From SG8-39 sp041558415 (GTDB lineage Bacteria; Pseudomonadota; Gammaproteobacteria; Burkholderiales; SG8-39): 64,000 nt of DNA. Position 1 is the stretch's first letter. Every line of letters begins with the position of its first letter. This document shows, piece by piece, positions 44,453 to 53,028 of the stretch. Below the pieces are notes generated by a model. That model made no database searches and was not told the origin of the DNA. It saw only the letters and a program-made list of their open reading frames with translations. Position numbers and translations under genes: made by a program. Location: NCBI GenBank assembly GCA_041558415.1, contig JBFFEY010000012.1:1-64000 (forward strand). The letters run 5' to 3'.

Positions 44453-45703
44453 TCAGGCGGCCCCGGCCTTTTCTCGAACCACACCCGCGCGCGCCAGCAC
44501 CGCGTGCAGCAGCACGTTGGCACCCGCCGCAACATCCTCGGGCGTCGCGTTCTCGATTTCGTTGTGACTGATGCCGCCCTCGCAGGGCACGAACACCATC
44601 GCCGCCGGCGCGACGCGCGAGACGTAGACCGCGTCGTGCGCCGCGCCCGAAACGATGTCGCGGTGCGAGTAGCCCAGCTGGGCGGCGGCGGCACGCACGC
44701 TGTCGACCAGTGCCGGTGCGAATTCCGACGGCGGGAAACTGACCACCTCGCTCAGCACGCAGGACACGCGGCACTCGGACTCGACCGCCGACAGTGCTCG
44801 ATTCAATGCATCGACCATCGCGTCCAGCGTGGTCTGCTTGGCGTTACGCAGGTCGATCGTCAGGCGAACCTCGCCCGGAACGACGTTGCGCGAGTTCGGC
44901 AGCACGTTCATCTGGCCGACGGTGCCGCGCGCGTAATCGGGAAACGTCGTGGCGAGGCGGTTGACCTCGAGCACGACGCGGCTCGCGGCAAGCAGCGCGT
45001 CGCGGCGGATCTCCATGGGCGTCGGCCCGGCGTGCGCGTCCTGGCCCGTGATCGTCAAATCGAACCAGCGCTGCCCGAGCGCCCCGAGGACGACGCCAAT
45101 CGTCGTGCCGGTCTGCTCGAGCACCGGGCCCTGCTCGATGTGCGCTTCGAAGTACGCCCCCAGCGGCTGCGGCTGCGCGCGACCCGCGTAACCGATGGCA
45201 TCGAGCGCTTCGCGCACGCTGACACCCGCCGCGTCGGTCTGCGCCAGCGCATAGTCGAGCGCGTGCACGCCGGCGAATACGCCCGAGCCCATCATGGTCG
45301 GCACGAAGCGCGAGCCTTCCTCGTTGGTCCAGGCGATCACCTCGAGCGGTGCGCGTGTCGCGACGCCGGCGTCGTTCAGCGCGCGCACGACCTCGAGTCC
45401 CGCCATGACGCCGTAGGCGCCATCAAACTTCCCGCCCGAGGGCTGCGAATCCAGGTGGCTGCCCATCGCCACGGCCGGCGCCGCGGCATCCGCGCCCGCA
45501 CGGCGGGCGTACATGTTGCCGATCGCGTCGACGCTCACCGACAGGCCGGCTTCGCCGGCCCAGCGTGCGAACAGGTCGCGGCCCTCGCGATCGGTCTCGG
45601 TCAGCGTCAGACGGCGTACGCCGCCCTTCGGCGTTGCGCCGATGCGCGCAAGGTCCATCAGGGAGCGCCACAGGCGCTCGCGGTTGACGCGTGGGGTAGC
45701 CAT
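44453..45703 (-). CDS. Zn-dependent M20-type amidohydrolase (beta-ureidopropionase/allantoate amidohydrolase family)
   Basis: 416 aa from the ATG at 45703. Metal ligands appear in GSHLDSQPSGGKFDG, TNEEGSRF, AHIEQGP and GGISHNEIE, as in the hydantoinase/carbamoylase family. It hydrolyses N-carbamoyl amino acids or ureido compounds to amine, CO2 and ammonia. With the downstream omega-aminotransferase it would take N-carbamoyl-beta-alanine to malonic semialdehyde. No dihydropyrimidinase gene is in the window, so the upstream source is open. Confidence 0.85.
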   Translation of the reverse strand: MATPRVNRERLWRSLMDLARIGATPKGGVRRLTLTETDREGRDLFARWAGEAGLSVSVDAIGNMYARRAGADAAAPAVAMGSHLDSQPSGGKFDGAYGVMAGLEVVRALNDAGVATRAPLEVIAWTNEEGSRFVPTMMGSGVFAGVHALDYALAQTDAAGVSVREALDAIGYAGRAQPQPLGAYFEAHIEQGPVLEQTGTTIGVVLGALGQRWFDLTITGQDAHAGPTPMEIRRDALLAASRVVLEVNRLATTFPDYARGTVGQMNVLPNSRNVVPGEVRLTIDLRNAKQTTLDAMVDALNRALSAVESECRVSCVLSEVVSFPPSEFAPALVDSVRAAAAQLGYSHRDIVSGAAHDAVYVSRVAPAAMVFVPCEGGISHNEIENATPEDVAAGANVLLHAVLARAGVVREKAGAA

Positions 45704-45820
45704 GGTCCGGGCAGGTCGTTGTAAGCTTACTCCAAGGTGTTCGCGACGGCAGCCCGCCGGCTGCGAAACCCGTGCGCCGCGACACGGCGCCACGACTCCG
45801 GGGGCGAGGAGGCCCTGCCG

Positions 45821-46018
45821 ATGGCTGCGAACGCGCGACCCGAACTGGTCACTGCCCTGCTGGAAATCGCCGGCGTCGCGCCGCAATCCGCCCGGCCCGA
45901 CGCCGCCGCAGCCTGGCTCGTGACGCAGTTGCAGGGCGTGCAGCCTGCGTTCGACGCGCTCGCCTTCGAGGACGAACCCGCGGGCTTCGTGCTCACGCTC
46001 GACAGGCAGGCGCAGTGA
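45821..46018 (+). CDS. AtzG-like (DUF4089) small subunit protein
   Basis: 65 aa from the ATG at 45821 with GAGGAGG at 45806-45812. It is small and helical, ending in an acidic segment (FEDEPAGFVLTL). It looks like the AtzG/DUF4089 family, whose member AtzG binds and activates the amidase AtzE in cyanuric acid degradation. Its TGA stop overlaps the GTG start of the amidase gene, which is the coupling expected of stoichiometric subunits. Identification rests on size, composition and context. Confidence 0.65.
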   Translation: MAANARPELVTALLEIAGVAPQSARPDAAAAWLVTQLQGVQPAFDALAFEDEPAGFVLTLDRQAQ

Positions 46019-47430
46019 CCGAGAGCGAACTGCTCGCGCTTTCGGCCACCGCGCTCGCCGCGCGGATCCGCGCCGGTGAGCTGCGCTGTGTGCAGGCGAT
46101 GGAGGCCACCCTCGCCCGTGCCAGTGAGGTCCAGACCCGCCTGAACAGTTTCATCCGCGTCGACGCGGAGCGCGCGCTGTCGGCCGCGCACGCCGCGGAC
46201 CGGGACGCCGCGGCTGGGCGCTGGCGCGGGCCGCTGCACGGCGTGCCGATGGCGCACAAGGACATGTACTACCGCGCCGGCGAGATTTCGACCTGCGGCT
46301 CGAAGATCCTGCGCGATCGCACAGCCACGCGCACCGCGAACGCTCTTGCCCGGCTCGACGCCGCGGGCGCCATCCAGTTCGCGACGCTCAATATGTCGGA
46401 GTTCGCCTTCAATCCGACCGGCCACAACTGGCATTTCGGTCATTGCCGCAACGCCTGGCACGCCGATTACATCACCGGCGGGTCGTCCTCGGGGTCCGGG
46501 ACCAGCGTGGCGGCGCGCGCGAACTTTGCCGCCCTCGGCTCGGACACGGGCGGCTCGATCCGCCTGCCGGCGAGCTTTTGCGGCACGGTCGGCATCATGG
46601 CGACCGTCGGCCGTGTCTCGCGCGCCGGAGCGATGCCGCTTTCCCATTCTTTGGATCGCGTCGGTCCGCTGACGCGCAGCGTGGAGGATGCGGCACAGCT
46701 GCTCGCGGTTCTCGCGGGCGAGGACGCGGATGACCCGACCTGCGAGCGGCGCGCGGTGCCCGACTTCGTGGCGGCGCTCGGTCGGCCGGTCAAGGGACTG
46801 CGCATCGGGCGGCCGACGCAGTACTTCAACGACGAGGCCGACGCCGACGTCGTGTCCCGCATGGAGGCTTCGCTCGAGGTCCTGCGCGGCCTCGGCGCGA
46901 CCGTGGTCGATGTCGAGCCGCCCGGCCTCGCGGCCGCAGCCGCCGCATGGTCGATGGTCGCCGCATCGGAAGCGGCGGCGCTGCACGCGCAGTGGCTGCG
47001 CGAACGGCCGCAGGACTACTCCGATCAGATTCGCACGCGCCTCGCGCAGGGCCTCGCCATTCCGGCGCACGCCTACCTAAACGCGCTGCGCATGCGCGGC
47101 CCGGCATTGCAGGCCTTCTGCGATGCGGTGTTCTCGAAGTGCGACGTGCTGCATGCGCCGGTCGTCGGCTTCGCAACGCCGACGATCGCGGAATCGGAAG
47201 TCGGCGGCAGTCCGGAGATGATGGCGGTGCTCGGCCGCATCACGCGCCTGACGCGGCCGGTCAGCTTCCTCGGCCTGCCCGCGCTGGCGGTGCCGGTCGG
47301 ATTTCTGAGCAACGGCCTGCCGACGGCGATGCAGTTGATTGGTCGGCCGTTCGACGAGGCGACGCTTTTCGCCGTTGGCCACGCCTACCAGGGCGCGAGC
47401 GACTGGCATGAGCGGGCGCCCGCCCTCTAG
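46015..47430 (+). CDS. Amidase signature family hydrolase (AtzE-like)
   Basis: 471 aa from the GTG at 46015, which overlaps the stop of the small AtzG-like gene. The Ser-cisSer-Lys triad is visible: Lys in GVPMAHKDMYYRAG, cis-Ser in YITGGSSSGSGTSVAA and nucleophile Ser in LGSDTGGSIRLPASFCG. It cleaves a C-N amide bond, perhaps of a ureido or carboxybiuret-like compound given the partner. It lies beside a divergent Zn amidohydrolase, so the neighbourhood favours nitrogen scavenging. Its stop shares CTAG with the convergent methyltransferase gene. Confidence 0.88.
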   Translation: MTESELLALSATALAARIRAGELRCVQAMEATLARASEVQTRLNSFIRVDAERALSAAHAADRDAAAGRWRGPLHGVPMAHKDMYYRAGEISTCGSKILRDRTATRTANALARLDAAGAIQFATLNMSEFAFNPTGHNWHFGHCRNAWHADYITGGSSSGSGTSVAARANFAALGSDTGGSIRLPASFCGTVGIMATVGRVSRAGAMPLSHSLDRVGPLTRSVEDAAQLLAVLAGEDADDPTCERRAVPDFVAALGRPVKGLRIGRPTQYFNDEADADVVSRMEASLEVLRGLGATVVDVEPPGLAAAAAAWSMVAASEAAALHAQWLRERPQDYSDQIRTRLAQGLAIPAHAYLNALRMRGPALQAFCDAVFSKCDVLHAPVVGFATPTIAESEVGGSPEMMAVLGRITRLTRPVSFLGLPALAVPVGFLSNGLPTAMQLIGRPFDEATLFAVGHAYQGASDWHERAPAL

Positions 47431-47969
47431 CGGGCGCGGATCTTCCAGAGGTAGAGCGGATTGCCGTTGACGGTGATCTGCGCGTCGGGCGTCCAGTCGC
47501 CCATGTCGAAGCGATGCGAGACGATGCGGGCGCCGGGCCGCAGCTGGCGCTGAAGGCGCGGCCGCAGCTCGAGATTCAGCTCGCGAAACAGGAACAGCGT
47601 GACAACGCTTGCCTCACGCAGGTCGACCTCGAGCGCATCGCCCTGGCGGATCTCCACCAGGCGCTCGACGCCGGCGCGCCGCACGTTGGCGCGCGCGAGC
47701 TCGACCATGCGCGGGTTGATCTCGATGCCGACCGCGCGAATGCCGAAGCGCCGCGCGGCTGCGATGGCGATGCGGCCGTCGCCCGCGCCGAGGTCGTAGA
47801 GCACGTCGCCGGGGCCCAGACCGGCGAGATCGAGCATGCCCTCGACCACCGCCGCTGGCGTCGGCAGGAAGCTGACGTTTGCGTCGAGCGGATCGGTCGG
47901 CGGCGCCGTGTCCGCCGCCGCCGCCACGAGCGCGGCACCGAGCAGCGCCGCGCCCGCGAGGGCGCTCAA
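47427..47969 (-). CDS. Class I SAM-dependent methyltransferase-like protein with an N-terminal signal or anchor
   Basis: About 180 aa. No ATG or GTG opens the conserved part. A TTG at 47969 overlaps the TGA of the FAH gene (TTGA) and is the likely start; a CTG five codons upstream is the alternative. A hydrophobic stretch (SALAGAALLGAALVAAAADT) precedes a clear AdoMet fold: LYDLGAGDGRIAIAAARRFG, VGIEINPRMVELARANVRRA. A secretion signal on an AdoMet enzyme is odd; membrane anchoring or a non-enzymatic role is possible. Confidence 0.7.
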   Translation of the reverse strand: MSALAGAALLGAALVAAAADTAPPTDPLDANVSFLPTPAAVVEGMLDLAGLGPGDVLYDLGAGDGRIAIAAARRFGIRAVGIEINPRMVELARANVRRAGVERLVEIRQGDALEVDLREASVVTLFLFRELNLELRPRLQRQLRPGARIVSHRFDMGDWTPDAQITVNGNPLYLWKIRAR

Positions 47970-48814
47970 CCGTGCCAGGCGACGACCTTCTGGCGCTGCT
48001 CGCCGAGACCCTGGATGCCGAGCGTCATCACGTCGCCCGGCTTGAGATAGACGGGATTCGGCTTGATACCGAGGCCGACGCCCGGCGGCGTGCCGGTGGT
48101 GACGATGTCGCCCGGCAGCAGCGTCATGTACTCGCTCAGGTGCGAGAGCAAGGTCGCGACGTCGAAGATCATGGTGCGCGTGTTGCCGGTCTGCATGCGC
48201 TTGCCGTTGACGTCGAGCCACATGTCCAGCACCTGCGGATCCGGGATCTCGTCGGCCGTGACCAGCCAGGGACCGATCGGCCCGGCGGTATCGAAGCCCT
48301 TGCCCTTGTCCCACTGGTTGGTGGCGAACTGGAACGCGCGCTCCGAGACGTCGTTGACGATGCAGTAGCCGGCGATGTGCTTGAGCGCGTCCTCCTTCCT
48401 GACGTACTGCGCCGTCGTGCCGATGACGAACGCCAGCTCGACTTCCCAGTCGAGCTGCGTCGCATGCTTCGGCTGAATGACCTCGTCGTTCGGACCGCTG
48501 ATGCTGGTGGTCGCCTTCATGAAGACGATCGGCTCGGACGGAACCGGCGCGCCGGTCTCCGCCGCGTGGTCCGAGTAGTTCATGCCGATGGCGACGAACT
48601 TGCCGATGCCGACGTAGGGCACGCCGAGCCGGGGGTTGCCCTTGACCAGCGGCAGCGACTCCGGCCTGAGCTTGGCGAGGCGCTTCAGGCCGCGCGGCGA
48701 GATCTCGTCCGGGCCGATCTGCGGCACGACCCTGGAAAGGTCGCGCAGCTGCCCTTCGGCGTCGATCATGCCGGGTTTTTCAAAGCCGTTTTTTCCGTAG
48801 CGGCAGAGCTTCAT
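47966..48814 (-). CDS. Fumarylacetoacetate hydrolase family protein, probable diketo-deoxy sugar acid hydrolase
   Basis: 282 aa. The FAH_C fold has metal-site GMNYSDHAAETGAPVP, DWEVELAFVIG and NDVSERAFQF. The sequence most resembles the group that hydrolyses 2,4-diketo-3-deoxy-L-fuconate (often misnamed ureidoglycolate lyase). It overlaps the SDR gene upstream by four bases, and that SDR resembles 2-keto-3-deoxy-L-fuconate dehydrogenase. The two would be consecutive steps of non-phosphorylative L-fucose or L-rhamnose breakdown, giving pyruvate and lactate. Confidence 0.85.
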   Translation of the reverse strand: MKLCRYGKNGFEKPGMIDAEGQLRDLSRVVPQIGPDEISPRGLKRLAKLRPESLPLVKGNPRLGVPYVGIGKFVAIGMNYSDHAAETGAPVPSEPIVFMKATTSISGPNDEVIQPKHATQLDWEVELAFVIGTTAQYVRKEDALKHIAGYCIVNDVSERAFQFATNQWDKGKGFDTAGPIGPWLVTADEIPDPQVLDMWLDVNGKRMQTGNTRTMIFDVATLLSHLSEYMTLLPGDIVTTGTPPGVGLGIKPNPVYLKPGDVMTLGIQGLGEQRQKVVAWHG

Positions 48815-49551
48815 ATCGTCATACCTCCGTCAATGGCGTACGCGTTGCCCGTGGCGAACAGCGATTCGTCGCTCGCCAGAAAAACCAGAATGCCCGTGAT
48901 GTCCTCCACCGAGCCGAGCTTGCCCATCGGCTGGCGTGCGATGAAGTTCTTGCGTGCCTGCACCGGATCGGCGAACGCATTGATGCGCTCGCCCAGCGAA
49001 GGCGTGTCGACGGTGCCCGGACAGATCGCATTGCAGCGGACGCCCTGGCGCACGTAGTCGGCGGCGATCGCCTTGGTCAGGCCGATCACCGCCGCCTTGC
49101 TGGCACCGTAGACGAAGCGGTTCGGCAGGCCTTTTAGCGACGAGGCCACCGATGCCATGTTGATGATCGACCCGCCGCCCTTTTTCAGCATGCCGGGCAG
49201 GAAGGCGCGCGTCACCAGGTACATCGAGCGCACGTTTATGTTGAAGCTGAAGTCCCAGTCCTTCGGCGTGCAGTCGAGGATCGTGCCGTGGTGCACGAAG
49301 CCCGCGCAGTTGAACAGCACGTCGATATCGCCGACTTCGGCGGCGACCCGCGCAATCGCTTGCTCGTCGGTGGCATCGAGCGTGCGCGCGCGGATGTCGT
49401 CCTCACCGTCGAGCGCGGCGACCGTATTCGCGTTCAGGTCGGTGGCCCAGACCGTCGCGCCTTCGCGTGCGAAGGCGAGCGCCGCACCACGCCCGATGCC
49501 CTGTCCGGCCGCGGTAACGAACGCAACCTTGCCTGCCAGCCGACCCGCCAT
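48811..49551 (-). CDS. SDR oxidoreductase, 2-keto-3-deoxy-L-fuconate dehydrogenase-like
   Basis: 246 aa classical SDR. Cofactor loop TAAGQGIGRGAALAFAREG (residues 13-31), NCAG near 85, catalytic Ser in INMASVASS and YGASK near 152. The GTVDTPSLGERINAF region after PG is characteristic of the BDH2/KDF-dehydrogenase group. It would oxidise C4 of 2-keto-3-deoxy-L-fuconate before the FAH hydrolase acts. It is the first gene of a three-gene minus-strand unit. Confidence 0.85.
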   Translation of the reverse strand: MAGRLAGKVAFVTAAGQGIGRGAALAFAREGATVWATDLNANTVAALDGEDDIRARTLDATDEQAIARVAAEVGDIDVLFNCAGFVHHGTILDCTPKDWDFSFNINVRSMYLVTRAFLPGMLKKGGGSIINMASVASSLKGLPNRFVYGASKAAVIGLTKAIAADYVRQGVRCNAICPGTVDTPSLGERINAFADPVQARKNFIARQPMGKLGSVEDITGILVFLASDESLFATGNAYAIDGGMTI

Positions 49552-49643
49552 CGCCGCATTCCTCCCCTGGTGAGGCGCGCGATTATAGCGACCGCTCTCG
49601 GCTGTGTCGAAGGCGCAAGACAGCAGACAAGGCCCTGAAGCGA

Positions 49644-49657
49644 TTGACCTGCGTCAA
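49644..49657 (+). promoter_or_regulatory. FNR/ANR-type box before the amino-acid dehydrogenase and oxidoreductase operon
   Basis: TTGACCTGCGTCAA is a perfect 5-4-5 palindrome close to the FNR/ANR consensus TTGAT-N4-ATCAA. A possible -10 CATAGT at 49683-49688 would put the box centre near -44, about right for class II activation. It lies in the 178-base divergent gap, 73 bases before the GTG at 49730. Control by low oxygen suits the oxygen-sensitive ferredoxin oxidoreductase downstream. Confidence 0.6.
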
Positions 49658-49729
49658 TACGCCGGAAGGACGGCGGCGGTTCCATAGTTCGTAGCGGTGC
49701 GCAGATCGCGCCGCGAGACGGAGCAAGCC

Positions 49730-50845
49730 GTGAAAGCTGTCTTCGCGTTTGCGGACGCAATGGGTCCTGCGAAGGTGATTCACGTGCACAACCCTGCGGC
49801 CGGGCTCGAGGGCGTGCTGGTGGTCGACAACGTCGCCACCGGCCCGTCGATCGGCGGGCTGCGCATGGCGCCCGACGTGAGCACCGAGGAATGTGCCCGC
49901 CTGGCGCGCGCCATGACGCTGAAGAACGCGGCGGCGGGCCTGCCGCACGGCGGCGGCAAGTCGGTGATCTGGGGCGATCCGAAGATGCCGCCCGGCGAGA
50001 AGGAACGCCTGGTGCGCGCCTTCGCCTGTGCGCTGCGCGGCATCGACGACTACATCTTCGGGCCCGACATGGGCACCGACGAGACCTGCATGGCCTGGGT
50101 GCGCGACGAGATCGGCCGCTCGGTCGGCCTGCCGCGCGAGGTTGGCGGCATCCCGCTCGACGAGATCGGCGCCACCGGCTGGGGCATCCGCCACGCTGCC
50201 GAAGTGGCGATCAAGCACTGCGACTTCGCACTCAAGGGCGCGCGCGTCGCCGTGCAGGGTTTCGGTGCGGTCGGCCGGCACGCGGCGCGTTTCCTCGCCG
50301 CCCAGGGCGCGGTCCTCGTCGCCGCGGCCGACTCGGGCGGCACGCTGCATTCCGCCGACGGCCTCGACATCGAGGCGCTGGCGCAGCTCAAGGCGTCAGG
50401 CCGGTCGGTCTGCGCGCACCCGCGTGGCGAGAAGCTCGACCGTGAAGCCGTGATCGCGGTCGACTGCGACATCTGGATCCCGGCCGCGCGACCCGACGTG
50501 GTGCACGAAGGCAACGTCGATCGGCTGCGCACCAGGCTGATTCTCGAAGGCGCCAACATCCCCATCACGCCGGACGCCGAGCGCCGGCTGCACGAGAAGG
50601 GTGTGCTCTGCGTGCCGGATTTCATCGCCAATGCGGGCGGCGTGATCTGCGCCGCCACCGAATACCGCGGCGCCAGCGAATCCGAGGCCCTCGCGATCAT
50701 TGCCGACAAGCTGCGCGAAAACACCAAGGCCGTGCTCGAGCGCGCCCAGCGTGACGGCAAGCCGCCGCGCGAGGCGGCGATGGCGCTCGCCGTCGAGCGC
50801 GTGCAGCGCGCGATGCAGCTGCGGCGCTGGTCGCTGTATCGCTGA
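49730..50845 (+). CDS. Glu/Leu/Phe/Val dehydrogenase
   Basis: 371 aa. The GTG at 49730 is preferred because GGAG at 49720-49723 sits six bases before it; an ATG at 49697 would add 11 residues. The catalytic Lys is in NAAAGLPHGGGKSVIWGDP, the dimer segment is GPDMGTDETCMAWVRDEIG, and the Rossmann loop is VAVQGFGAVGRHAARFL. It oxidatively deaminates a branched or aromatic amino acid to its 2-oxo acid. The next genes encode a 2-oxoacid oxidoreductase, so the product is probably passed on directly. Confidence 0.87.
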   Translation: MKAVFAFADAMGPAKVIHVHNPAAGLEGVLVVDNVATGPSIGGLRMAPDVSTEECARLARAMTLKNAAAGLPHGGGKSVIWGDPKMPPGEKERLVRAFACALRGIDDYIFGPDMGTDETCMAWVRDEIGRSVGLPREVGGIPLDEIGATGWGIRHAAEVAIKHCDFALKGARVAVQGFGAVGRHAARFLAAQGAVLVAAADSGGTLHSADGLDIEALAQLKASGRSVCAHPRGEKLDREAVIAVDCDIWIPAARPDVVHEGNVDRLRTRLILEGANIPITPDAERRLHEKGVLCVPDFIANAGGVICAATEYRGASESEALAIIADKLRENTKAVLERAQRDGKPPREAAMALAVERVQRAMQLRRWSLYR

Positions 50846-50854
50846 GCGGACGCC

Positions 50855-51787
50855 ATGTACCGCATCCGCTTTCATGGTCGCGGCGGTCAGGGCATGAAGA
50901 CCGCCTCACGCATCCTCGGCAGCGCGTTCTTCCGCGAGGGCTTCGAGGTGCAGGACGCGCCGCGTTACGGCGCCGAGCGGCGCGGTGCGCCGATCTTCGC
51001 CTACGTGCGCGCCGCACGGCAGCCGATCCACGAGCGCGGCGCCATCGCGCAACCCGACCTTGTCGTAGTCGCCGACGAGACGCTCGCGCCGATACCGGCC
51101 GCCGGTGTGCTCGCCGGCGTCTCGGCGCGCAGCGTTCTGCTCATCAACAGTGCGCAGCCCGAAGACGAATGGAAAACGCGCCTCAACTATCCCGGGCACA
51201 TCATCCGCCTGCCCGGCGGCGGCGAGCTGCGCGAGCGCGCGGAGACCGCGACCATCGGCGCAAGCTGCGCGGGCGCCGCCGCACGCCTCGTCGGAAGAAT
51301 TTCGCGCGAAACCCTCGCGCGCGCGATCGACGACGAAATCGCAGCGTTGGGTGGAGAGGCGGCCGAGAAGAGCCGCGCGCGCGCACTCGCGGCCTATGAC
51401 GCGCTCGACTTCGCAGAAGGCTGCGTCAGCGAAGGCGAGGAACAGGATGCGCGCGACTACGCCGCGCCGGACTGGATCGAGCTCGCGGCCGAACCCGCGG
51501 CCCGCGCGGCGCCCGACATCCACGCCGCGGCAACCAGCGTCGAGGTGCGCACCGGCCTGTGGCGCACGCTGCGTCCGGTGATCGACCACGAACACTGCAA
51601 GCGCTGCAGCTGGGTGTGCAGCACGCTGTGCCCGGACAGCGCGATCCGGGTCGACGCGCAGGGCGCACCGAGCATCGACTACGACCACTGCAAGGGCTGC
51701 CTGGTCTGCGTCGCCGTCTGTCCGCCGCATGCCATCCGCGCCATCCCCGAGAAGGACGCCCAGCCGGCCCGGGAGGCGATCGCATGA
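50855..51787 (+). CDS. 2-oxoacid:ferredoxin oxidoreductase, fused gamma and delta (2x[4Fe-4S]) subunit
   Basis: 310 aa. Residues 1 to about 185 are the gamma domain (IRFHGRGGQGMKTASRILG, YGAERRGAPIFAYVR). The C-terminal 70 residues are a bacterial-type ferredoxin with CKRCSWVCSTLCP and CKGCLVCVAVCP. The first cluster has one extra residue between its second and third Cys compared with the usual spacing. It feeds electrons from the TPP site to ferredoxin. Its stop overlaps the alpha gene by four bases. Confidence 0.88.
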   Translation: MYRIRFHGRGGQGMKTASRILGSAFFREGFEVQDAPRYGAERRGAPIFAYVRAARQPIHERGAIAQPDLVVVADETLAPIPAAGVLAGVSARSVLLINSAQPEDEWKTRLNYPGHIIRLPGGGELRERAETATIGASCAGAAARLVGRISRETLARAIDDEIAALGGEAAEKSRARALAAYDALDFAEGCVSEGEEQDARDYAAPDWIELAAEPAARAAPDIHAAATSVEVRTGLWRTLRPVIDHEHCKRCSWVCSTLCPDSAIRVDAQGAPSIDYDHCKGCLVCVAVCPPHAIRAIPEKDAQPAREAIA

Positions 51788-53028
51788 GGCGCGTGCTGCT
51801 CACCGGCAACGGTGCCGCCGCCTGGGGCGCACGGCTCGCTGGCGTGGACTACGTCCCCGCGTTTCCGATCACGCCGCAGACCGAAATCATCGAGACGCTG
51901 GCGCGCTGGTACGACGGCGGCGAGATGCGCGGTCGCCTCACGCTGCTCGAGTCCGAACACTCGATGATCACTGCCGCCGGGGCCGCTGCGGCGACCGGCG
52001 TGCGCGTCTTCAGCGCCACCTCCAGCCAGGGCCTGCTCTACGGCATGGAGATGATCTACACCATCGCGGGCTGGCGCGTGCCCTTCGTCCTCGTCAACGT
52101 GTCGCGCGGACTGGCGAGCCCGATCACGCTCGAATCCGACCACAACGACGTCCTCGCGGCACGTGACTCGGGCTTTCTCGCCATCGTCTGCGCAACCTGC
52201 CAGGAGGTGCTCGACTCGGTGCTGCTCGCCTACCGGCTCGGCGAGGATGCGCGCGTGCGCCTGCCGGTGATCGTCAACCTCGACGGCTTTACGCTCTCGT
52301 TCACGCGCGAGCCGGTCGAGCTGCCCGACGAGAAACGCGTGGCCCCCTTCCTGCCCGCGTTCGATCCACAGGGCATCCGCTTCCGCGCGTCGCAGCCAAG
52401 CAGCCAGGCGGTGGCGGTGCTGGGCGGCACGCCGTACTCGTATTTCCGCTACGAAACCCATCTTGCCGCGCTCGATGCGCTGCCGGTGTACGACGAGGTT
52501 GCCAACGCCTTCGCGCAAACCTTTGGCCGCGAGCATCCGGCGGTCGAGGCGTACCGTGCCGACGACGCCGACGTCGTGTTCTTCATGATGGGCGCCTTCG
52601 CCACCAAGGCCAAGGCCGCGGTCGACCGGCTGCGCGAGGCGGGCGAACGCGTAGGCCTGCTGCGCCTGCGGCTGCTGCGCCCGTTCCCCGAGGCGCTGCT
52701 GCGCTCGCTCGTCGCGGGCAAGCGCGGTATCGCCGTCGTCGACCAGAACCTGTCGAACGGCAAGGGCGGCGTGCTGCATGCCGAGCTCGCCTCGGCGCTG
52801 TACGGCATGCGCCAGGCGCCGCTGCTCGCCAGCTTCGTCGGCGGGCTCGGCGGGCGCGACATCGGCGCCGAGGAGTTCTACGAGATGGCCGCGGTCGCGC
52901 GGCGCGCCGCGGACAGCGGCGTTCCGCCTGCGCCACGCCTGCTCTACACCGCTAACGAGTTGCGCGAGATGCGCAAGCTGCAGGCAGTGGCGGCCGTGGA
53001 ACGCCTGGCGAGCGGAGGACCGCAATGA
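51784..53028 (+). CDS. 2-oxoacid:ferredoxin oxidoreductase alpha subunit
   Basis: 414 aa from the ATG at 51784. The pyrimidine-binding half contains AFPITPQTEIIETLARWYDG and ATSSQGLLYGMEMIYTIAGW, and the C-terminal transketolase-C-like domain contains FMMGAFATKAKAAVDRLREAG. With gamma-delta and beta it forms the PorABCD/VorABC-type complex that decarboxylates a 2-oxo acid to acyl-CoA. Overlaps beta by four bases. The specific oxo acid (isovalerate, phenylpyruvate, indolepyruvate) is not deducible. Confidence 0.9.
   Translation: MRRVLLTGNGAAAWGARLAGVDYVPAFPITPQTEIIETLARWYDGGEMRGRLTLLESEHSMITAAGAAAATGVRVFSATSSQGLLYGMEMIYTIAGWRVPFVLVNVSRGLASPITLESDHNDVLAARDSGFLAIVCATCQEVLDSVLLAYRLGEDARVRLPVIVNLDGFTLSFTREPVELPDEKRVAPFLPAFDPQGIRFRASQPSSQAVAVLGGTPYSYFRYETHLAALDALPVYDEVANAFAQTFGREHPAVEAYRADDADVVFFMMGAFATKAKAAVDRLREAGERVGLLRLRLLRPFPEALLRSLVAGKRGIAVVDQNLSNGKGGVLHAELASALYGMRQAPLLASFVGGLGGRDIGAEEFYEMAAVARRAADSGVPPAPRLLYTANELREMRKLQAVAAVERLASGGPQ

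Noticed and set aside
45721..45730. Palindrome GTAAGCTTAC in the divergent gap between the Zn amidohydrolase and the AtzG-like gene.
   Set aside because: Only 10 bases with no second copy found in the window; not enough to call an operator.
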